From an uncultured Lachnospiraceae bacterium (lineage in GTDB: Bacteria; Bacillota; Clostridia; Lachnospirales; Lachnospiraceae), in NCBI GenBank assembly GCA_948470335.1, contig CAOKOL010000006.1:58717-122716 (forward strand): DNA of 64,000 nt. Direction: 5' to 3'. The notes under the pieces were generated by a model. It was not told where the DNA came from. It saw only the letters and a program-made list of their open reading frames with translations, and made no database searches. The translations under genes and the position numbers were made by a program. Of the stretch, positions 42,269 to 50,685 are shown piece after piece (the first letter of the stretch is position 1; each line of letters begins with the position of its first letter).

Positions 42269-43912
42269 TCACGGCTTTGCATATTTCTGATTCCTGGATA
42301 AATATTCGGCGGCGCCGATGACGATAAAAATCAGCGGTGTGCAGACCGCCTGCTGATAGCAGAAAAAATTGTGTCCGGCATAGGACAGGACGGCGGCAGC
42401 GGCGGCCAGCAGGATCGGCGATTCCTTCCGGTTTTGAAGCATCCGGACTATCGCAAGGACAAAGACGGACAGGTAGGCGCCGCCGCCGATTAAGCCGTAA
42501 TTGATCAGGGCGGTCAGCCATTCATTATGGGCATTGGTCAGTTTCAGACCGTTCCACATGGCCTGAATTTCCGCGGCGTGGTAAGCTTCCGAGTAGAATG
42601 TCAGGGAATCGGGGCCGCAGCCAAACAGTTTCATCAGGAGCGGATATTCGGAAAAAATACGGATACAGTAACTCCAGGTCTGCCCTCTGCCGCTGCCCCA
42701 GCTTTTGCCGTCGAAATTCAGATAACCGGTGGAACCAAGGAGGCCGGATGCGCCGGAGATTCTGCCGGTGGAAACCATCCACATGATAATGAGGATGAGA
42801 AGCAGGCCGCCGCCCAATATGGCGAACAGCACGGTTCGGAACCGGCGGAAAAACGGAGTGGAATTTCCTGATACGGTTTCCTGTTTTTTCCTGTGAAACA
42901 GCTGCAGAGTCAGCGTATAAACAACTGCCGCCGCCCCAAAGATCAGCCAGCCGCCCCATCCTTTGGTGACTGCCAGAGAAAGGGGATCCAGCTCCGGAAC
43001 TCGTTCCGGAAAAAATGTCTGTAAAAGACCGGTAAATTTCGCGGCGGACAGAGCAATCAGACACAGTTCCATATATCGTTTCCATATATCAGGATCTACC
43101 ATGGCGAACCAGAGGAAAAAGATAAAAGCCAGTCCCAGTCCCACATAAATGCTGTCGCTGTTCTGGGTGACTGCGGTGCAGAATCCGAGAAACAGAAGGC
43201 AGCCGGTCAGGATATGGGCCGGATTTTTGGGATTTTGCCGCTGTCCCACCAGATAAAGCCCCATCATTACAGGCAGCACCACGGCGACATAGCTGGAATA
43301 CCAGGTGGCCTGTCCGATGGTTCCCAGAAACAGGATCTGATAAAAGTCGGAGATATTTTCATACAGCCCCAGGGGGTCGATTTTAAACCGGTGCAGGTAG
43401 GCGATCAGAAAGGCGGCGGCGGCACTTGCTCCCATAATCCATAATGCCCATTTCTGCCGGGTACAAAACCGGGATACGGCAAAATAAATGCCGGCGAATA
43501 ACAACTGAGACAGCAGCCCCATATACCATTCATGAGAGCCGATCCAGGCTTCCGATTTGAAGGGGGAGAGAATCCAGGACAGAACCGTTGCCGCCGTATA
43601 GGCAAGCATGGCGCCGTCTAAAAAAGAAAATTTTGGATGCCGCCGTTCTTTTGGCCGGGTAATAAGTTTGTCAAAGACAAGAACAACGGCCAGTACGGTC
43701 AGCAAAGTAAAAGTGATAGTTCTGAAAAACAGATATTTGGCATCGCCCATATTATAATATTTATTTTGATAATATAGCGGAAATATGCCCAGCATTGCGG
43801 CCAGCAGCACCTGCACGATGCATTCGGGCAGGGTCAGGGAGATTTGTGAAGCGGCGACATTGTTCCGCACATTTTTTTTGTATTTTTTTCCGTGTGTTTT
43901 TTTTGAGGACAT
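42269..43912 (-). CDS. O-antigen ligase / Wzy-like polysaccharide membrane protein
   Basis: A 547-residue polytopic protein with about 12 membrane helices. The large extracellular loop and following region hold RGQTWSYCIRIFSEYPLLMKLFGCGPDSL and NAHNEWLTALINYGLIGGGAYL, the O-antigen ligase / Wzy_C pattern (NAHNxxL). Such proteins polymerise or ligate surface glycans. The start is the ATG at 43912, with TTGGAG 6 nt upstream; an upstream in-frame TTG would overlap that ribosome site. It is a lone gene, divergent from vanZ; no Wzx or initiating transferase lies nearby. Confidence 0.85.
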   Translation of the reverse strand: MSSKKTHGKKYKKNVRNNVAASQISLTLPECIVQVLLAAMLGIFPLYYQNKYYNMGDAKYLFFRTITFTLLTVLAVVLVFDKLITRPKERRHPKFSFLDGAMLAYTAATVLSWILSPFKSEAWIGSHEWYMGLLSQLLFAGIYFAVSRFCTRQKWALWIMGASAAAAFLIAYLHRFKIDPLGLYENISDFYQILFLGTIGQATWYSSYVAVVLPVMMGLYLVGQRQNPKNPAHILTGCLLFLGFCTAVTQNSDSIYVGLGLAFIFFLWFAMVDPDIWKRYMELCLIALSAAKFTGLLQTFFPERVPELDPLSLAVTKGWGGWLIFGAAAVVYTLTLQLFHRKKQETVSGNSTPFFRRFRTVLFAILGGGLLLILIIMWMVSTGRISGASGLLGSTGYLNFDGKSWGSGRGQTWSYCIRIFSEYPLLMKLFGCGPDSLTFYSEAYHAAEIQAMWNGLKLTNAHNEWLTALINYGLIGGGAYLSVFVLAIVRMLQNRKESPILLAAAAAVLSYAGHNFFCYQQAVCTPLIFIVIGAAEYLSRNQKYAKP

Positions 43913-44059
43913 CGTATACTCCAATCTGACAGTGTAAATAAAATTTTAAAGATATTATAACGTTATGATGAGGAAAACGAAAGAATATTTTATAATTGTA
44001 AAAAATAATTAATAATGATGTAGTTGATTCGCGGGAAAAAATAAGATAAGGTAGTAGCT

Positions 44060-44560
44060 ATGAAAGTGTTAAGAGTAATTGCAATTGGATTTACGGTTTT
44101 CTGGATGGTGCTGATTTTCCGTTTCTCGGCGGAAACCGGAATAGAGTCTCATGAGATCAGCGATCAGGTGACGCTGCTGTTCTGCAAGGTGGTACATAGA
44201 TTTACAGGCCGGGATCTGGTGATGTCCCTGACGGCGCATCAGTATGCGGTTCTGGAGCTGTGCTTCCGGAAGATGGCTCATATGGGAATCTACTGTATGC
44301 TCAGCTTCAGTACGATGCTGGTACTGTTTACATTTCCGCTGGGGATGGTGTTCCGGATGTTAGCCAGTCTGATCTTCTGTGTTGTCTACGCATGCAGCGA
44401 TGAGTTTCATCAGTTTCTTGTGGAAGGGCGGAGCCCCAGAGCGCTGGATGTGATGATCGATTCCGCGGGGGCCGTGACCGGGATTATAGCGGCGCTGCTG
44501 TTTTTCTGTGTGGTATATACGATTTATCACAGTCATCAAAGCCGTTGGCAGAAACGGTAG
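44060..44560 (+). CDS. VanZ-like family membrane protein
   Basis: A 166-residue protein with four membrane helices. The VanZ hallmarks are FRFSAETGIESHEIS and the conserved acidic-His run ACSDEFHQFLVEGRSPRALDVMIDSAGAVTG. VanZ proteins are linked to teicoplanin tolerance and spore or surface traits; the role here is unknown. It converges with the retron reverse transcriptase, whose stop codon lies only 19 nt beyond its own; no strong terminator lies between. Confidence 0.88.
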   Translation: MKVLRVIAIGFTVFWMVLIFRFSAETGIESHEISDQVTLLFCKVVHRFTGRDLVMSLTAHQYAVLELCFRKMAHMGIYCMLSFSTMLVLFTFPLGMVFRMLASLIFCVVYACSDEFHQFLVEGRSPRALDVMIDSAGAVTGIIAALLFFCVVYTIYHSHQSRWQKR

Positions 44561-44578
44561 AAACGGAGCGTGCGGGAG

Positions 44579-45550
44579 TTACATATTCAGCCACTCCCGT
44601 ACCTGGCTGCGGTATGCGGAAAACTCGGCGTCCTCCGGGTTTACGGACAGTACCCAGTTGATTTTTCCTGCCAGACTGTTCAGGTAAAAGATCGGGTCGA
44701 TCTCCTTATGACAGTGAGTCAGATGGGGCCGTACGCCGAATTTTCGGCAATAGTAGATTTCCTGGCGGATGCTGCGGCGATAGGCTTTGCTGACCTGGAC
44801 CTTCTCGTTCACAACCAGACCGGTCACCGTCTGCCGCTGTCCCGAAGAGAGGCGGCAGGTCTTTCTGTTATTTAGTGCAAATCCCATGGCAGTAAGAAAG
44901 CCTCTCGCTTTATGGAACACCATTTCATGGTCAAAATCCCCGGAAAATGTTAGGTCGTCACAGTATCTGCTGTAACGGATGTTCTGTTCTGCGCACCATC
45001 CACCTATATAATCGTCAAAGGAACGCATAACCAGATTGGAAATATAAGGAGAGGCGGGAGAACCCTGAGGGAGAGATTCTCTCAGACAGCAGAGATTGGT
45101 CAGCAAAACCCCCGCAGCCGGAGGCAGCAGCCTGTGGGGAAAAGCAGTCTGAAAAACCATGGAAAAAGTGATGTTCGGAAAAAAGTCTTTGATGTCCAGT
45201 TTCAGCAATTGTTTTGCTCCGGTATGGAGCCGGGCATGGACCGCCGGAGCCGCGCCTTTGTGATAAGCCGCCGCATAAGGGGAAATCGGCTGCTGCTCCA
45301 GAAAATGGGAGAGCAGATTGGACTGAACTGTTTTCATCAGAAAGTCGGGGATGTCGATGCGGCGGAAGGAGCCGTCATGTTTGGGAAGCCGGGCTGTCCG
45401 GTAATGCCGTTCCGGGTGATTGCTCAGCTCATACAGACAGGCAATCTGCCGGTCGGCAGCCATGTCCATGGGCGCAAACAGGTCCAGGGAGATCAGCAGG
45501 TTATTGCAGTGCTTTGCCGTACAGTATTTCCAAAGGTCAGAATATGCCAT
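44579..45550 (-). CDS. Retron reverse transcriptase
   Basis: A 323-residue reverse transcriptase with retron features: LKLDIKDFFPNI (118-127, first catalytic Asp), PQGSPASPYISN (161-172), YCDD (196-199, second Asp pair; retrons more often have YADD), HARLH (105-109) at the place of the retron NAxxH motif, and VTGLVVN (242-248), the retron-specific motif. No maturase or endonuclease domain follows, ruling out a group II intron. The ATG at 45550 has AAGGAG 7 nt upstream; the frame stays open further up but through the RNA. The predicted msr-msd RNA and promoter lie immediately upstream. No effector gene adjoins it (VanZ and clpS flank it). Confidence 0.9.
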   Translation of the reverse strand: MAYSDLWKYCTAKHCNNLLISLDLFAPMDMAADRQIACLYELSNHPERHYRTARLPKHDGSFRRIDIPDFLMKTVQSNLLSHFLEQQPISPYAAAYHKGAAPAVHARLHTGAKQLLKLDIKDFFPNITFSMVFQTAFPHRLLPPAAGVLLTNLCCLRESLPQGSPASPYISNLVMRSFDDYIGGWCAEQNIRYSRYCDDLTFSGDFDHEMVFHKARGFLTAMGFALNNRKTCRLSSGQRQTVTGLVVNEKVQVSKAYRRSIRQEIYYCRKFGVRPHLTHCHKEIDPIFYLNSLAGKINWVLSVNPEDAEFSAYRSQVREWLNM

Positions 45551-45573
45551 GACAGATCTCCTTGTCTGATATG

Positions 45574-45899
45574 CAGGTCGGCCGGACCGGGACAAAAAAG
45601 CATACAAAATAGCGATGCTGCAGGCTGCGCAGGTGTACGATGCCGAAGGCATAAGGCACACGCTGTGTGCGGCGGTACACCGGAGCAGACTCCAGTCCGC
45701 AGGCTGTGTCTGCGGCGCCTTAAGATTGTTTCCCCGACAGCGACTCGCCGCCGGCCTGATCAATTAAAATCCTGCAAAGCAGGTTCCGCACCGCATACAG
45801 TGAATGTACCGCTTTCAGCGGTATGGTTCCTCTGTGTCCGCATGTGCGTTTGTCATCAGATACGCTATGCCTTTTTTGCGTCCTGTCCGGCCGACCCTG
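45574..45899 (-). ncRNA. Predicted retron msr-msd RNA
   Basis: The two ends pair as retron a1/a2 arms: a1 (45899-45866) contains TCGGCCGGAC, AAAAAAG and CATA, and a2 (45604-45574) contains TATG, TTTTTT and GTCCGGCCGA, giving about 30 pairs with two bulged G. Directly after a1 comes TAGC, so G45865 is the likely branching guanosine. The msr part has TACCGCT-GAA-AGCGGTA (45823-45807) and CCTGC-TTT-GCAGG (45783-45771), the latter a classic UUU-loop hairpin. The msd part has CCGCAG/CTGCGG, GCACAC/GTGTGC and ATGCC/GGCAT, the last two enclosed by GGTGTAC/GTACACC (45681-45632). The exact msd limits are inferred. Confidence 0.8.
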
Positions 45900-45929
45900 T
45901 TGTCAGCGGTATTTGTGCCGCATGCATGT

Positions 45930-45958
45930 ATTATAGCATGTCCGGGGGTTGCTGACAA
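45930..45958 (-). promoter_or_regulatory. Promoter of retron RNA-RT operon
   Basis: On the minus strand TTGTCA, a 17-nt spacer and TATAAT, an almost perfect sigma-A promoter. Transcription would begin near 45923, just before arm a1. Confidence 0.85.
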
Positions 45959-46037
45959 GAATGAAAGGAATTCCCGAAGAAATTTTCGAAAGAAATCCCG
46001 GAGTGAAAATCCAGGAAACCTGAAAAGCTGCCGCTCA

Positions 46038-46066
46038 TTTACAGGGAATGCGGACTGTGCTATACT
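46038..46066 (+). promoter_or_regulatory. Promoter of clpS-clpA
   Basis: TTTACA, a 17-nt spacer and TATACT with an upstream TG (extended -10), 48 nt before the clpS start. Confidence 0.7.
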
Positions 46067-46113
46067 AACATACAATTGCCGGTCGCCGGTATTCATATGT
46101 GAGGGAAAAGAAT

Positions 46114-46416
46114 ATGTCATTACAGGGAGAAGTACAGGAGAAAACAAGGCAGAAGGTGAGAGAGCCGAAGCTTTATCATGTGATTATGCACAATGATGAT
46201 TTTACGCCCATGGATTTTGTGGTATTGCTGCTGCAGCAGATTTTTCATAAGGAAGAGCCTGAGGCGGTACGTTTGATGTATACGGTTCATCGAAGCGGAA
46301 AAGCGGCGGTGGGAACGTATTCTTATGATATTGCAATCACAAAAGCGCAGGCGGCCATGTCTGCGGCCAGGGCACAGGGCTTCCCTTTTCGTCTGACGGT
46401 GGAAGAAGTGGGATAA
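46114..46416 (+). CDS. clpS: ATP-dependent Clp protease adaptor ClpS
   Basis: A 100-residue adaptor that feeds N-degron substrates to ClpA. PKLYHVIMHNDDFTPMDFVVLLLQQIFHK carries the conserved HNDD residues that hold the substrate N terminus, followed by VHRSGKAAVGTYSYDIAITKA. GAGGG lies 8 nt before the ATG at 46114; an in-frame GTG at 46099 is not supported. clpA follows 73 nt downstream, matching the usual clpS-clpA pair. Presence of clpSA is less common in Firmicutes than clpC, but occurs in Clostridia. Confidence 0.94.
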   Translation: MSLQGEVQEKTRQKVREPKLYHVIMHNDDFTPMDFVVLLLQQIFHKEEPEAVRLMYTVHRSGKAAVGTYSYDIAITKAQAAMSAARAQGFPFRLTVEEVG

Positions 46417-46489
46417 GGGATCCGCGGGCAGCCGTCCGGGCAATTACTTATCATAGTTGATGCGTCAGGCGCATCGGAAAGAGGAATGT

Positions 46490-48814
46490 ATGCAGATGAC
46501 ACAGGAGGCGGAGGAACTGCTTCAGGAGACGTTGCAGATGGCGATGTATGGGCGCTATGAATATGTGATGCCGGAACATCTTTTATATTTGCTGACTTAT
46601 CATTTTTTGTTCCGGAAAGCCTTTGGATACTGCGGCGGAGATCCGGAGCTGCTGCGGGATCAGCTTGGGGATTTTCTGACGCAGTCTGCGCAAATGCCGG
46701 AAGAAAAAGAGGAGCCTCAGTTTACCGAAGGCATGAAAACTTTGCTGGCCATTGCCAGGGAAAAAGCGAGAACCGGCGGCCGGCAGGAGGTGGATGTGAT
46801 CCATTTGGTTTATGCGTTTTTCAGGCAGGAGGAAAGCTTCGGCGTTTATTATATGAGAGTCCAGGGTGTGGAATGCGTGGATCTGATTGCGCAGATGGCA
46901 GCGCTTTATGGGGAAGAGGAGAAGGGCACGAAAGTCGGGGAAACGAATCCTGAAAAAGAACCGGAGGATCCGGCGGAGAACGATTGGCATGAACCGGAGG
47001 CCGGGGAAGGTGACGTTCAGGACGGGAACTGCCCTCAAAAAATCGGATCGGGAAAAGGTCAGCCGACATGGCAGCAGTATGCCCCCTGTCTCAACGACAT
47101 GGCAGAGACGATGAATCCGCTGATCGGCAGGGAGGAGGAGCTGGAGCGCACGATACAGATTCTGTGCCGAAAAGAGAAGAACAATCCTCTTCATATCGGA
47201 GAGCCGGGCGTGGGAAAAACGGCGGTTACCTGTGGGTTGGCCAGACGGCTAAAGGAAGGAGACGTTCCGGAGGCATTGAAAGGCGGACGCATTTTTTCCC
47301 TTGACTTGTCGGGTATGCTGGCCGGTACCCAGTATCGCGGCGATTTTGAAAAACGGTTCCGGGAGATTATGGACGGTATCGTGAAGGAAGAAAAACCCAT
47401 TATTTATATTGATGAGATTCACAATATCGTGGGAGCCGGGGCGGTGAATGGCGGCAGTCTGGACGTGTCCAATCTGCTGAAACCTTATCTGTCTCAGGGA
47501 CATATCCGGTTTATCGGCGCCACCACGTATACGGAATATAAAAAACATTTTGAAAAAAGCCGCAGTCTGGTGCGGCGGTTCCAGAATGTGGTAATCGAGG
47601 AGCCGGGTGAGGAGGATACGATCCGGATTCTGGAAGGGTTAAAGGAAAGTTATGAGAACTATCATGGCGTAGTCTATGAGGATGATGTGCTTGCCTATGC
47701 GGTTCAAGCGAGCATTCGCCATATTAATGAGCGGTTTCTGCCCGACAAGGCGATCGACCTGATGGACGAGGCAGGGGCATACCGGCAGTTGCATCCGCTG
47801 GATCAGCCGGCGCAGACGGTAGACCGGGCGCTGATCGACCGGATCTTAACGTCGATCTGTCATGTGCCGCAGGAGGATTCCACGGGGGACGAGACAGAAA
47901 AGCTGGCTACACTGGAGGAACGGATGAACGCCCGGATCTTCGGACAGCAGGAGGCGGTGTCTCAGGCAGTAAACGCCGTGAAATTTTCCAGGGCCGGTCT
48001 GCTGGAGGAGGGAAAGCCGGAGGCCAGTCTGTTATTTGTCGGTCCCACAGGGGTGGGGAAAACGGAGGTGGCCCGGACGCTGGCAGAAGAGCTGGGGGTA
48101 TCTCTGGTTCGTTTCGATATGAGTGAGTATGGGGAAAAGCATGCGGCAGCCAAACTGATCGGCGCTCCGGCAGGATACGTGGGCTATGAGGAGGGCGGTC
48201 TGCTGACGGAGGCCATCCGGAAAAATCCGTATTGTGTTTTGCTGCTGGACGAAATCGAGAAGGCCCATGAAGATATTTACAATCTGCTGCTGCAGGTAAT
48301 GGATTACGCGACACTGACAGATAATCAGGGCCGGAAAGCGGATTTTCGTCATGTGATTCTGATTATGACTTCCAATGCCGGCGCGGACCGTCTGCTGAAA
48401 GAACAGATCGGATTTGGCCGCGGCGGTATGGAGCAGGATGGGATGATGGATGAAGTAAAACGGATTTTCCGGCCGGAGTTTCGCAACAGGCTGAACAGGA
48501 TCGTGATATTTCATGGGATGGATGAAAAAATGGCGGATCAGATTGTCGGAAAAAAGCTGAATGAGCTGGCCGTAAGGCTGGAGTCCCGGCAGGTGGAATT
48601 CCGGTATACGGATGCGGCGGCGGCTTTTGTAAAGACAGAAGGCATTAGCCGGGAATACGGCGCCAGGGAAATTCAGAGGGTGATCGACAGTCAGATCAAG
48701 CCGCTGATGGCGGATGCTTTGCTGTTCGGAGCGCTGCAATCCGGAGGGATCTGCCGTCTGGATGTCGTGGACGGGGGTCTGACAGTCGATATGTGGTCTG
48801 AGCAGCAGGCGTAA
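46490..48814 (+). CDS. clpA: ATP-dependent Clp protease ATP-binding subunit ClpA
   Basis: A 774-residue HSP100 unfoldase with two AAA+ modules. D1 carries Walker A GEPGVGKTAV and IIYIDEIHNIVGAGA; D2 carries GPTGVGKTEVARTLAEELG and VLLLDEIEKAHEDIYNLLL, followed by GARE IQRVID-type sensor 2. The N-terminal Clp repeats are followed by an acidic linker (~150-190: EKEPEDPAENDWHEPEAGEG), longer than usual. It works with ClpP and ClpS to degrade proteins. AGAGG lies 5 nt before the ATG at 46490, which I prefer to the upstream in-frame start at 46457. Confidence 0.94.
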   Translation: MQMTQEAEELLQETLQMAMYGRYEYVMPEHLLYLLTYHFLFRKAFGYCGGDPELLRDQLGDFLTQSAQMPEEKEEPQFTEGMKTLLAIAREKARTGGRQEVDVIHLVYAFFRQEESFGVYYMRVQGVECVDLIAQMAALYGEEEKGTKVGETNPEKEPEDPAENDWHEPEAGEGDVQDGNCPQKIGSGKGQPTWQQYAPCLNDMAETMNPLIGREEELERTIQILCRKEKNNPLHIGEPGVGKTAVTCGLARRLKEGDVPEALKGGRIFSLDLSGMLAGTQYRGDFEKRFREIMDGIVKEEKPIIYIDEIHNIVGAGAVNGGSLDVSNLLKPYLSQGHIRFIGATTYTEYKKHFEKSRSLVRRFQNVVIEEPGEEDTIRILEGLKESYENYHGVVYEDDVLAYAVQASIRHINERFLPDKAIDLMDEAGAYRQLHPLDQPAQTVDRALIDRILTSICHVPQEDSTGDETEKLATLEERMNARIFGQQEAVSQAVNAVKFSRAGLLEEGKPEASLLFVGPTGVGKTEVARTLAEELGVSLVRFDMSEYGEKHAAAKLIGAPAGYVGYEEGGLLTEAIRKNPYCVLLLDEIEKAHEDIYNLLLQVMDYATLTDNQGRKADFRHVILIMTSNAGADRLLKEQIGFGRGGMEQDGMMDEVKRIFRPEFRNRLNRIVIFHGMDEKMADQIVGKKLNELAVRLESRQVEFRYTDAAAAFVKTEGISREYGAREIQRVIDSQIKPLMADALLFGALQSGGICRLDVVDGGLTVDMWSEQQA

Positions 48815-48939
48815 CAGATTATCAGGTTGTGTTTCAAGGTGTGTGTCCGATTCTGGCAATGACGGGAGGAAACGGCCGCAGCCGGCCGGCAAACCGGATT
48901 CCGGCCGGACATTGCAGAGAAAGCAGGGGGTAATAACAG

Positions 48940-49629
48940 GTGGCTCTGGGATATAAAATCATGATTGTGGAGGATGACCAGACGATTACGGAAGTGCTTG
49001 GCCGCCAGTTGGAACGGTGGGGATATACGGTCTGTGTTCCCGGAGATTTTTCGCAGATTGACCGGGAATTTCTGAAAGAGAAGCCGGATCTGGTGCTGAT
49101 GGATATTTCCCTGCCTTATTATGACGGGTATCACTGGTGTGAGGAGATCCGCAGGATCAGTCTGACGCCGATTATTTTTATTTCCTCGGCGGGAGAGGAT
49201 ATGAATCAGGTTATGGCCCTTCATATGGGGGCGGATGATTTTATCGCCAAGCCTTTCAGTATGGAAGTGATTACCGCAAAGATTCAGGCGGTGCTCCGCA
49301 GGGCCTATGCCTTTGGCGGCGATAAAAATGTGCTGCGGGCAGGCGGCGCAGTGCTGAATCTGACAGAGGCGGCGCTTACGTTCGGCGGAAAACGAACGGA
49401 ACTGTCCAAAAATGAATTTAAAATTCTGCAGGTGCTGATGGAGCATCCTGACAGTCCGGTATCCAGAGACGTGCTGATCGAAAGGCTGTGGGAGACGGAA
49501 AGCTTTATTGACGACAATACATTGACGGTCAATATAAACCGGCTGAGACGGAAGCTTGCGGAAGTTGGTCTTTCCGGTTTTATTAAGACCAGAAAAGGCC
49601 TGGGCTATCTTGTGGAGGAGGAGCGGTAG
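48940..49629 (+). CDS. OmpR-type response regulator
   Basis: A 229-residue regulator: receiver domain with the phospho-acceptor Asp in LVLMDISLP and the DDF/KPF pair (ADDFIAKPF), and a C-terminal winged helix (ELSKNEFKILQVLMEHPDSPVSRDVLIERLW, TVNINRLRRKLAEVGLSGFIKTRKGLGYLVE). GTG at 48940 follows AGGGGG at good distance. The sensor kinase gene starts 4 nt after its stop, so the two are one unit. Its closest kin by layout are BceR-type regulators, but no BceAB transporter is nearby. Confidence 0.92.
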   Translation: MALGYKIMIVEDDQTITEVLGRQLERWGYTVCVPGDFSQIDREFLKEKPDLVLMDISLPYYDGYHWCEEIRRISLTPIIFISSAGEDMNQVMALHMGADDFIAKPFSMEVITAKIQAVLRRAYAFGGDKNVLRAGGAVLNLTEAALTFGGKRTELSKNEFKILQVLMEHPDSPVSRDVLIERLWETESFIDDNTLTVNINRLRRKLAEVGLSGFIKTRKGLGYLVEEER

Positions 49630-49632
49630 GAG

Positions 49633-50676
49633 ATGGAGCATTCTGAGGAAACCGGCGATATTTCCGGAAGACAGAAGGGGGAGGGACACTGGAAAACTTA
49701 TCTGAAAGACCGGAGGAGTGAGATTGTTCTGTCCGGCGTATTGATGCTTCTGGTGGTTCTGGTTTACAGCCTGTACGGGCTGCCCTGGGGGCCTGCCTGT
49801 TATGTCCTGGTTTTGGACGGCGCTATTCTTTTGACCACGCTGGCCATGGGGTATGGAAGGTATCGCAGAAAGCTGCAGGCGTTGTCTGATGTAAAAAATC
49901 AGGGGGAATATTCTCCGGCCTGTCTGCCAAAGCCGGAGGGGGCTGCCGAAACCACATACCGGCAGATTTTGGACGGGCTTTATGAGAAGCGGAAAGAAGA
50001 GGCAGAGTTTTATGCCGCTTCCGTCTGGGAGGCCAGGCAGTATTATACCCGCTGGTCTCATCAGATTAAAACGCCCATTGCCGGGATTCGTCTTCTGCTG
50101 CAGGAGGAAGAACTGAACCGCAGTGAGTTGAACCGGGAACTGTACAGAATTCAGCAGTATGTGGAGATGGTACTGCAGTATCAGCGTCTGGAGGGAAAAT
50201 CCGACGATCTGGTATTGCGGGAATACAATTTGGAAAAGATCATAAAACAGGCGCTGAAAAAGACGGCGGTATTGTTTCATCATAAAGAGATCGCCCTGGA
50301 ACTGGGCGATCTGGATTACAGGCTGGTAACGGATGAAAAATGTCTGGCATTTGTCATCGAGCAGTTGGTGGCGAATGCGGTGAAATATACGAGAAACGGA
50401 AAAGTTTTCCTGGGGCTGGAACCCGGACAGGAGGCGTCGGTGCTGCTGATCCGTGACACGGGAATTGGGATCAGAAAAGAGGATCTGCCCCGGATTTTTG
50501 ATTGGGGTTACACCGGCTATAACGGCAGGGAAAATCATTATTCCACCGGTATCGGCCTGTCCCTGTGCCGCCAGACGCTGGAACTTTTAGGCCATGGGAT
50601 CCGCATTGAGTCGGAGCCGGGAAAGGGAACCTGCGTTTCTATTGATCTGACCCAGAAAAGTCTGGAGCAGGATTAA
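49633..50676 (+). CDS. Intramembrane-sensing (BceS-like) histidine kinase
   Basis: A 347-residue kinase with two closely spaced membrane helices near residues 35-75 (IVLSGVLMLLVVLVYSLYG, ACYVLVLDGAILLTTLAMG) and no large external sensor, as in BceS/intramembrane-sensing kinases. The phospho-His lies in RWSHQIKTPIAGIRLLLQ. Catalytic motifs follow: EQLVANAVKYT (N), LIRDTGIGIRKEDLPRIFDWGYTGYNGR (G1/F), GIGLSLCRQTLELLGH (G2). BceS-type kinases usually sense antimicrobial peptides through an ABC transporter; none is adjacent, so the input is unknown. Confidence 0.9.
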   Translation: MEHSEETGDISGRQKGEGHWKTYLKDRRSEIVLSGVLMLLVVLVYSLYGLPWGPACYVLVLDGAILLTTLAMGYGRYRRKLQALSDVKNQGEYSPACLPKPEGAAETTYRQILDGLYEKRKEEAEFYAASVWEARQYYTRWSHQIKTPIAGIRLLLQEEELNRSELNRELYRIQQYVEMVLQYQRLEGKSDDLVLREYNLEKIIKQALKKTAVLFHHKEIALELGDLDYRLVTDEKCLAFVIEQLVANAVKYTRNGKVFLGLEPGQEASVLLIRDTGIGIRKEDLPRIFDWGYTGYNGRENHYSTGIGLSLCRQTLELLGHGIRIESEPGKGTCVSIDLTQKSLEQD

Positions 50677-50685
50677 GGAAGGTTA

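Noticed and set aside
44579..45550. Group II intron or diversity-generating retroelement
   Set aside because: No maturase or endonuclease region, no intron domains V/VI seen, no template/variable repeat pair, and the retron VTG motif is present.
45550..45763. Longer reverse transcriptase starting at 45763
   Set aside because: This extension would be read through the predicted RNA arm a2 and lacks a ribosome site; AAGGAG sits before 45550.
45134..45955. Long plus-strand open frame opposite the retron
   Set aside because: It is the complement of the RT and the RNA, with no ribosome site and no protein-like composition.
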